Program-made: the position numbers and the translations under genes | Assembly (NCBI GenBank): GCA_029933755.1 | Contig: JAOZNO010000043.1 | Location: 1-12,091, forward strand | From: Bacteroidales bacterium | Lineage (GTDB): Bacteria > Bacteroidota > Bacteroidia > Bacteroidales > NBLH01 | Direction: 5' to 3' | Length of the DNA stretch: 12,091 nt | Notes under the pieces: generated by a model | The model's input: only the letters and a program-made list of their open reading frames with translations | What the model was told of the DNA's origin: nothing | The model's database searches: none | Part shown: positions 6,391 to 12,091 of the stretch, piece after piece | Position numbering within the stretch: the stretch's first letter is position 1 | How the letters are laid out: every line of letters begins with the position of its first letter

Positions 6391-7884
6391 TTAATCAACA
6401 TTATCATGCAAGAATGAATTTTCAGAAATATCATCGTCATCATTTAAGGTATAGCGTGATACTTTTGATTCTTCGATATCAGGTTCCTGATGCAAATCTA
6501 CATTTCTACGTTTATAAGCAGGAATATTTTCTAATTCATCAATTGTTTTAGCAGTTCTTTCAATTTTTCTATCTTTCTGCTCCATTTTTTTTTTGCTCTG
6601 TTCAATTTGGTCTAGCCTTTCAAGAGCTCTACGAACTCTTTCATCCTCATCCTCAGTGTTTTCAGATTCAGGATGTTGTTGATGAACAATAATCTCATCC
6701 TCTTGATTTTCTTCACCAAAGCCTTCGTTTTTAACTGGTTCCTTCTTGTTGAATGGCTGAGGGGTAGGTTTTTCTAGGCTTATCTCATCATTTGAGTAAC
6801 TCACTTCAAAGTCAACCTCTTCACTTAATGTGTTTTGCTGTTTTTTGTAATTTTCAATAAGTGCTTGTGGTTTATGCTGAAGTCCCGTTTTACGTGCATA
6901 TAATTCAGGTATTATGTCTGTTTCAAACCCAGTGGCAATAACCGTTACGTTTATTTTTTTTCCTAAAGCTACTTCTTGGTTGTAACCCCAAATAAGATCA
7001 GCCGTATTACCTGTTTCATCCTGAACGAAATTATTGATTTCAGAAATTTCATCCATGGTAACATCATCTTCTCCAAAGGAAATGTTTAATAAAATATTTT
7101 TAGCACCTGTAATGTCATTATTATTTAATAAAGGTGAGTTCAGGGCTTCTTGAACGGCATTTAACGCTCTGTCTTCGCCTTCGGCATATCCTGAGCCCAT
7201 AATGGCAACTCCGCTTTCAGTCATAACTGTTTTAACATCTGCAAAGTCAACATTTACATATCCTTTTTTTGTAATTATTTCAGCAATACCTTTTGCGGCT
7301 ACTGATAAAACAGTATCGGCTTTCGAAAAGGCTTCTGAAATGCCTAAATCACCATGGATTTCTCTAAGGCGTTCATTGTTGATAACCAGGAGTGAATCAA
7401 CATATTTATTAATCTCTTCAACACCCTTTATCGCTTGTTCTATGCGCCTTTTTCCTTCAAAACTAAAAGGTATGGTAATTATAGCAACAGTAAGAATTCC
7501 TAAATCTTGAGCAGCCTTTGCTATAACAGGGGCTGCCCCGGTTCCGGTTCCGCCTCCCATTCCTGCTGTTATGAAAACCATTTTTGTATTATTCTCTAGA
7601 ATCTTAGTTATGTCATCCAGATTTTCAATGGCTGCTTCTCTTCCTCTTTCTGGCTTATTACCTGCACCAAGTCCTTCAGTTAGCGTTTGACCTAAATGCA
7701 GTTTTATTGGAACAGGACTATTTGCCAGTGCCTGCTGATCTGTATTACATACGATAAAATCAACATCCGTTATTCCCTGTGCAAACATATAATTTACTGC
7801 ATTGTTTCCGCCACCACCTACACCAATAACTTTTATTATTGATGATTTTTCCACGGGTAAATCAAAGGGCATTAAGTCGTCCAT
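6391..7884 (-). CDS. ftsZ: Cell division protein FtsZ
   Basis: Tubulin-like GTPase that polymerises at midcell into the Z ring. From the ATG at 7884 it has 497 residues. The GTPase core covers about 14-325: GVGGGGNNAVN (21-31), CNTDQQAL (46-53), the tubulin signature GGGTGTG (110-116) and the T7 synergy loop NVDFAD (211-216), which completes the active site of the neighbouring subunit. A variable linker of about 125 residues, acidic and then highly charged (ERVRRALERLDQIEQSKKK, 415-433), leads to LENIPAYKRRNVDL (451-464), the counterpart of the C-terminal FtsA-binding peptide, followed by a 33-residue acidic tail ending HDNVD. An in-frame TTG at 7938 would add 18 residues and overlap ftsA, but family members begin around MDDLMPFDLP, so 7884 is preferred. 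It follows ftsA by 28 nt. Confidence 0.97.
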   Translation of the reverse strand: MDDLMPFDLPVEKSSIIKVIGVGGGGNNAVNYMFAQGITDVDFIVCNTDQQALANSPVPIKLHLGQTLTEGLGAGNKPERGREAAIENLDDITKILENNTKMVFITAGMGGGTGTGAAPVIAKAAQDLGILTVAIITIPFSFEGKRRIEQAIKGVEEINKYVDSLLVINNERLREIHGDLGISEAFSKADTVLSVAAKGIAEIITKKGYVNVDFADVKTVMTESGVAIMGSGYAEGEDRALNAVQEALNSPLLNNNDITGAKNILLNISFGEDDVTMDEISEINNFVQDETGNTADLIWGYNQEVALGKKINVTVIATGFETDIIPELYARKTGLQHKPQALIENYKKQQNTLSEEVDFEVSYSNDEISLEKPTPQPFNKKEPVKNEGFGEENQEDEIIVHQQHPESENTEDEDERVRRALERLDQIEQSKKKMEQKDRKIERTAKTIDELENIPAYKRRNVDLHQEPDIEESKVSRYTLNDDDDISENSFLHDNVD

Positions 7885-7912
7885 AATATTTTTTTTTATT
7901 ATTATCAAAGCA

Positions 7913-9286
7913 CTACATTTTTGAGCTTTTATCTTCAAATAAATTACTTACTTTTGTTTTAAGCTGATCAAAAAAGTTATTTTCTATATATTCATCTCCA
8001 ATTTCCATATCATCTTCTGATAGTTCTTCTTCAATAATTTCTTCTTTTTTTTCCTTTTCTTGAAAACCACTTTCCTTTTCAAGCTGAAAGCCTGATAAAA
8101 GTAGTCCTATACCGGTAGAGTACATCGGGAGGTTAATTTCTTGATTTTCAGATGATAATATACGGCTTGGATATCCAACATTCACATCCATACTGGTTTT
8201 GTAGCTTGTAAGCTGACGTAAGTGTTTGAGTAAGGCTCCACCACCGGTAATTGTAACTCCTGCTCCTAATTTGTCAGCAAAACCTGAGTTTTCTAGTTCA
8301 AAAACTACATGGTCAATTATTTCTTCCATGCGAGCTTGTATTACTTGTGACAGAAATTTTATTGATATTTTCTTAGGTTCACGACCTGAAATTCCTTTAA
8401 CGGATACAATATCTTCAGGTGCAGCTTCACCTAAAGCAGTACCAAACTGAACTTTTAGCTGTTCCGCCTGACGTTGCAGGATTCCGCAAGCATCTTTTAT
8501 ATCTTTTGTAATTACATCTCCACCTAATGCAATTACCGCTGTGTGTCTTAAAATTCCATCATAATAAATAGCTAAATCAGTAGTTCCACCACCAATGTCC
8601 ACCATCGCTACTCCAATTTCTTTTTCATCTTCTGATAAAACAGCAGCTGAAGATGCAAGAGGTTCAAGAATCATTTTGTTAACCTTAAGACCCGCACGCT
8701 CTATGCTTTTGTGGATATGCTTTGCTGGAGCTACTTCTCCTACCACAATATGAAAGTTTGCTTCAAGGCGTTTTCCAAACATACCGATTGGTTGTTTTAC
8801 ACCACTTTCATTATCCACTGTGTAACTCTGAGGTATTACATGAATAATTTCCTCACCTGCATCCAGTGCAATATTGTGCATGTCGTCAAGTAGTTCAATA
8901 ATGTCAGATTGCTTAATTTCGCTATCTTTTGATTGAATATATTTGGAGTGACGGTTTTTCATACTTTTAATATGCTGACCGGCAATTCCAACATAAACAT
9001 CATTAAACTTATGACCCGATTCTGTCTCAGCTTGTTCAACCGCATCCTGAATAGAAGTAGTTGCTTCTTCAATATTAATTACAACACCTCTTTTTACGCC
9101 TTGAGATGAGCTTTTGCCCATACCCATGACTTTAACTTTTCCATCTAAGGAAACAGCGCCAATAATTGCAACAATTTTTGTTGTTCCAATATCAATTGCT
9201 GCAATAATTCTTCCGTCTTTAGTCATTTTTTCAGAGGTTCTGGCAGATGTTTTGCTCATCGTATGTGCTGTTTTTTCGTGCTCCAT
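7913..9286 (-). CDS. ftsA: Cell division protein FtsA
   Basis: Actin-like ATPase that anchors FtsZ to the inner membrane and recruits later divisome proteins. It has 457 residues. Nucleotide-binding motifs are phosphate 1 IDIGTTK (31-37), phosphate 2 VDIGGGTTDLAI (229-240) and the adenosine motif TITGGGALL (345-353). The FtsA-specific 1C subdomain occupies roughly 100-180, with VYVGIAGQHIKS (97-108). After an acidic linker (403-435) the protein ends in FFDQLKTKVSNLFED (438-452), which fits the amphipathic membrane-targeting helix. The ATG at 9286 gives a 20-residue Ser/Thr/Lys-rich extension before the core; the ATGs at 9259 (MSKTSAR) and 9226 (MTKDGRII) are alternatives, with 9226 nearest to the usual family start. 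Lies 22 nt after ftsQ and 28 nt before ftsZ. Confidence 0.96.
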   Translation of the reverse strand: MEHEKTAHTMSKTSARTSEKMTKDGRIIAAIDIGTTKIVAIIGAVSLDGKVKVMGMGKSSSQGVKRGVVINIEEATTSIQDAVEQAETESGHKFNDVYVGIAGQHIKSMKNRHSKYIQSKDSEIKQSDIIELLDDMHNIALDAGEEIIHVIPQSYTVDNESGVKQPIGMFGKRLEANFHIVVGEVAPAKHIHKSIERAGLKVNKMILEPLASSAAVLSEDEKEIGVAMVDIGGGTTDLAIYYDGILRHTAVIALGGDVITKDIKDACGILQRQAEQLKVQFGTALGEAAPEDIVSVKGISGREPKKISIKFLSQVIQARMEEIIDHVVFELENSGFADKLGAGVTITGGGALLKHLRQLTSYKTSMDVNVGYPSRILSSENQEINLPMYSTGIGLLLSGFQLEKESGFQEKEKKEEIIEEELSEDDMEIGDEYIENNFFDQLKTKVSNLFEDKSSKM

Positions 9287-9308
9287 ATTAGTAGAATTAT
9301 GGGTTCGC

Positions 9309-10100
9309 TTATTTCTTTTCGCAAATTACCTGATTATGGTATTTTAAATTAATTTTTCTGTATTTATTCCAACCTTTATATAAAAACCCTTTCTTATACG
9401 TTGCTTCAAGGTTTCTAAATTTATCCTGATAATTATCAATTTTTCCTATTAAAATAATTTGGGTTCCTACTAAGGGAACCAATTCATACTCATTATCTTT
9501 ATTAAGATAAATTTGTTGTATTTGTGCCTGCCAAAACTTATTCGCATTTATAAAATTTGCAAGTATTGAAAGTTCTCTTAGCACTTTAGCATCTTCATCG
9601 TTTTTATATTCATTTGAAAAAATATTAACCGATGAATTAAAATCGGGCATGAATTTAATATGTCCGTTTGCCACCGGTAAACGTAAAGATATATTTTTTG
9701 ACAGAGGCATTAATTCACCTTCATTATCAATATAAAAACCCAAATTATTTTCATTAATAATTCTTATAATAGGGTTTCGTTGTTCAATTTCAATATTTAA
9801 CTCACCATTTATCGATTTAAAAACCTCTGCAGTTTTAATATATGGCAGATTTATAATTACTTTTTCTAGTTCTGAGACATTTATCTCATCCAGCGTTTTG
9901 CCAAGTACTTTTCCTTCATCAGAATCTATTATCTGAATAAGCTTATCTTTTTCAACAAAATGATGTTTCAAAGTATCTTTAAGTACAACATTTATTGAAG
10001 TACACAGTGCTTTTTTCTGTTTGCCACCAACAAAGCCCAGCACGACAAATAAGTACACTGCAATCAATAACCAAAACCCTATACTTATATACTTACTCAC
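9309..10100 (-). CDS. ftsQ: Cell division protein FtsQ (DivIB-like)
   Basis: A 263-residue single-pass inner membrane protein. Residues 7-24 (IGFWLLIAVYLFVVLGFV) form one transmembrane helix after a very short cytoplasmic end; the rest should be periplasmic. The segment from about residue 40 (LKDTLKHHFVEKDKLIQII) through LDEINVSELEKVIINLPYIKTAEVFKSING and EIEQRNPIIRII matches the POTRA-like and beta regions expected for FtsQ, ending in the GKIDNYQDKFRNLEATYKKG stretch of the beta domain. Sequence conservation in FtsQ is low, so position between murC and ftsA carries much weight. FtsQ links early and late divisome proteins (FtsB/FtsL in E. coli). Translation starts at GTG (10100), only 2 nt after the murC stop, so coupling to murC translation is likely. 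Confidence 0.88.
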   Translation of the reverse strand: MSKYISIGFWLLIAVYLFVVLGFVGGKQKKALCTSINVVLKDTLKHHFVEKDKLIQIIDSDEGKVLGKTLDEINVSELEKVIINLPYIKTAEVFKSINGELNIEIEQRNPIIRIINENNLGFYIDNEGELMPLSKNISLRLPVANGHIKFMPDFNSSVNIFSNEYKNDEDAKVLRELSILANFINANKFWQAQIQQIYLNKDNEYELVPLVGTQIILIGKIDNYQDKFRNLEATYKKGFLYKGWNKYRKINLKYHNQVICEKK

Positions 10101-10102
10101 AA

Positions 10103-11482
10103 TTATATAAATTCATTTTTAATTGGTTCAATCAATTTGTCAATATCTCCTGCACCCATTGTTACTAATACTTCGGGTTTACTTTCTTTTAAATACCCGG
10201 GTAATTCATCCTTGGTGCATATTGATTTTTTTTCAAGATTTAACTTGTCAAAAATAGTTTTTGAACTAATACCCTTTATGGGTTTTTCTCTTGCAGGATA
10301 AATGTCAAGTAAAACTAATTCATCAAGCATATCAAGACTATGTGCAAACTCATCAGCAAAATCACGTGTTCGTGTAAATAAGTGAGGCTGAAAAACACCT
10401 GTTATTTTTTTTCCCTTAAATATTTCTTTTACCGAAGAAATAAATGCCTTTAGCTCCTCAGGATGATGTGCATAATCATCGATAAAAACAAAATGTTCAG
10501 TTACTATTTGAAAATCAAAACGCCTTTTTATACCTCTAAATGACTGTAACTGAATTCTTATAATGTCATCACTAATACCAGCAACATGTGCTAAAGCTAC
10601 GGCTGCTATTGCATTTTCTACATTTATTTTGCCTGGCATGCCTGTTTCCAGATTTACAATTATACCTTTTGGTGTTTGCAAATCAAAACAATAAGTTCCG
10701 TTGCTATTCATTTTTAGATTACGTGCATGATAATCAGCACGATCTGTTAACGAATAACTGAATTTATTCAGTGTACCACTAACCTGCAAAGTTATATCTT
10801 TTTTATAAATAAGTATTCCATTTTGCTTAATATTCTTGACAAATTGCTCAAAAGACTTGACCAAATCAGCTTTATCTTCGTAAATGTCAAGATGATCTGC
10901 ATCAATTGATGTAATTAAACCAATATATGGATGCAAATGCAAAAATGAGCGATCAAATTCATCAGCTTCAACTACTGCAATTTTTTCAGCTTTGCTGCTT
11001 GTTGGTAGAATGAAATTAGAATCTGTATTTTTTGATATTCCACCTAAAAAACCATAACATGCATAATTTCCTTCTTTAAGTATATGCGTAGCCATTGTTG
11101 ATACTGATGTTTTTCCATGCGTTCCGGCAATAGCAAACGTTTTGAAATTTTTTGTAATTAATCCAAGTAACTCTGCACGTTTATATAATTTAAAGTTATT
11201 TATTTTAAAATAATTCAAAATTGTATTTTCTACAGGAATTGCGGGAGTATATATTATTATTGATGATTCTTTATCTTTTAAAATTATTTGCGGAATCGAA
11301 TCAGTATTGTCTTTATAACTTATTTGAATTCCTTCATCTGTTAATTTTTTTGTTAAAGTGGTTTCGGTTCGATCATAGCCATAAACAGATTTGCCGATAC
11401 TGTTAAAATACCTTGCTAAGGCACTCATCCCAATACCGCCGATCCCTATAAAATAAATCTTATGTAACTGATTAAAATCCAC
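10103..11482 (-). CDS. murC: UDP-N-acetylmuramate--L-alanine ligase MurC
   Basis: Cytosolic ATP-dependent ligase that adds L-alanine to UDP-MurNAc, the first step of the peptidoglycan stem peptide. At 459 residues it has normal length. It shows the N-terminal UDP-binding loop FIGIGGIGMSALARYF (11-26), the ATP P-loop AGTHGKTSVSTM (119-130), VVEADEFDRSF (170-180), TSIDADHLDIY (191-201), the central/C-terminal domain junction GIKRRFD (317-323), DDYAHHPEE (335-343), FQPHLFTRT (364-372) and GAGDID (443-448). Asp and His around DYAHHP distinguish the Mur ligase C-terminal domain. Start is GTG at 11482: the codon just before it is an in-frame TAA, and no ATG occurs before the glycine-rich loop, so no other ordinary start is available. 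No Shine-Dalgarno sequence. Begins 7 nt after the preceding gene. Confidence 0.97.
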   Translation of the reverse strand: MDFNQLHKIYFIGIGGIGMSALARYFNSIGKSVYGYDRTETTLTKKLTDEGIQISYKDNTDSIPQIILKDKESSIIIYTPAIPVENTILNYFKINNFKLYKRAELLGLITKNFKTFAIAGTHGKTSVSTMATHILKEGNYACYGFLGGISKNTDSNFILPTSSKAEKIAVVEADEFDRSFLHLHPYIGLITSIDADHLDIYEDKADLVKSFEQFVKNIKQNGILIYKKDITLQVSGTLNKFSYSLTDRADYHARNLKMNSNGTYCFDLQTPKGIIVNLETGMPGKINVENAIAAVALAHVAGISDDIIRIQLQSFRGIKRRFDFQIVTEHFVFIDDYAHHPEELKAFISSVKEIFKGKKITGVFQPHLFTRTRDFADEFAHSLDMLDELVLLDIYPAREKPIKGISSKTIFDKLNLEKKSICTKDELPGYLKESKPEVLVTMGAGDIDKLIEPIKNEFI

Positions 11483-11489
11483 TTATTAA

Positions 11490-12091
11490 TTAATTTGTGA
11501 CGATTGCTTCAAGTTGATTGTTTAATTTATTTATTCGTTCCTGATCTGCTTTCTTTTTTGCCAATTCACCATTAAGTTCTAACAGTAATCCAAAGCCAGT
11601 TGATATTTTTTGTATTTGATCCATTAAAACATTTGCTTGCAGTTCTTTTTCTTTTACAAGTTGAAGTTTGTATAGGTTAACCAAAATGGCATCATCATTA
11701 TATGGTTTATCAACCAGAGTTTTAATTTTTGATGCATCAAATGAGCTATGAGCTATTTTATTTATCCCTTCTTTGTAGTTTTTAAGCTCATTTTCTAATA
11801 GCATGAACCATTTATTCGAATCACTATCCCAAAGATCTGCATATAAGTTGCTGAGTTCTAAAATGGCCGCTTCTTCTTTAAAACGTCCTCCTGCAATTTG
11901 TTGTTTTAAAATTTGTACACGCTCTTTGTAAAAGTCGTTCGTTTCGAATGAATCAAGTGCTGCACATGCTGTATACAGCCTGTCTTTTAGATTTGAACTT
12001 CCAAAATCAAAATTACGGTCTAAAAACAAATTGTAGGAAGAATATGCCTTTCTGAATAGAATAAATGCAGACTGTTTTTTAATATTACTAG
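11490..12091 (-). CDS. Unrecognised helical protein, 5' end outside the window
   Basis: I do not recognise this protein. The frame is open from the window edge to the TAA at 11490-11492, giving 199 complete residues. A TTG lies in frame at 12029, but coding-looking sequence continues upstream to the edge (ending KAYSSYN before the TTG) without a stop or ATG, so the true start is probably outside. The visible part has no transmembrane segment and is rich in Leu, Lys, Glu, Asp and Asn; it appears almost wholly helical. The last 30 residues (LELNGELAKKKADQERINKL and on) look like a short coiled coil. None of the C-terminal features of MurG are present, although murG usually precedes murC. It ends 7 nt before murC, so it is almost surely co-transcribed with the division genes. 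Possible roles, a structural or scaffold protein among them, are guesses. Confidence 0.7.
   Translation of the reverse strand, partial: SNIKKQSAFILFRKAYSSYNLFLDRNFDFGSSNLKDRLYTACAALDSFETNDFYKERVQILKQQIAGGRFKEEAAILELSNLYADLWDSDSNKWFMLLENELKNYKEGINKIAHSSFDASKIKTLVDKPYNDDAILVNLYKLQLVKEKELQANVLMDQIQKISTGFGLLLELNGELAKKKADQERINKLNNQLEAIVTN

Noticed and set aside
7202..7510. 102-codon open frame on the plus strand inside ftsZ
   Set aside because: It is the antisense of highly conserved FtsZ core sequence and shows no independent signature; the hydrophobic look is a by-product of the complementary strand.
7885..7938. Longer FtsZ starting at TTG 7938
   Set aside because: The added 18 residues overlap the end of ftsA, begin with a weak TTG and have no counterpart in FtsZ family N-termini; the ATG at 7884 gives the expected start.
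12027..12029. TTG at 12029 as the start of the gene before murC
   Set aside because: The frame stays open for 20 further complete codons to the window edge with ordinary amino acid content, so the gene more likely starts outside the window.

Overview
The window is AT-rich DNA from a member of the Bacteroidota, probably class Bacteroidia. This rests on the order murC-ftsQ-ftsA-ftsZ-yqeY, on the FtsZ C-terminus (an IPAYKRR motif followed by an acidic tail ending HDNVD), on the phylum-typical glycogen gene trio, and on the near absence of Shine-Dalgarno sequences. No mobile element, CRISPR array, rRNA or tRNA was seen. No intergenic gap exceeds about 190 bases.

The left half (about 1-5,810) is on the plus strand. 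It opens with a small YjbQ/UPF0047-family protein. Three genes follow in the same direction and form a glycogen (alpha-glucan) module: a GH133-type debranching enzyme, a GT4-like (GT-B fold) glycosyltransferase of the kind usually annotated as a glycogen synthase, and a GH57 alpha-glucanase. Gaps of 87 and 135 nt separate the three. Together they could build, trim and remodel an intracellular alpha-glucan. The GH57 protein ends in an unusual lysine-rich tail built from 20-residue repeats.

The right half (about 5,870-12,091) is on the minus strand. Read in its own direction it runs: an unrecognised helical protein (5' end outside the window), murC, ftsQ, ftsA, ftsZ and a yqeY-like gene. Gaps are 7, 2, 22, 28 and 67 nt, so this looks like one transcription unit, the distal part of the division and cell wall (dcw) cluster. 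MurC makes UDP-MurNAc-L-Ala in the cytosol. FtsQ is the membrane divisome protein, FtsA tethers FtsZ to the membrane, and FtsZ forms the division ring. The gene just upstream of murC is not murG, the usual neighbour.

The two halves converge at a 15-pair hairpin (5835-5868) with A and U runs on both sides, a good bidirectional terminator. Most of the window is ordinary core genome. The points most worth a second look are the histone-like repeat tail of the GH57 enzyme and the unidentified gene before murC.
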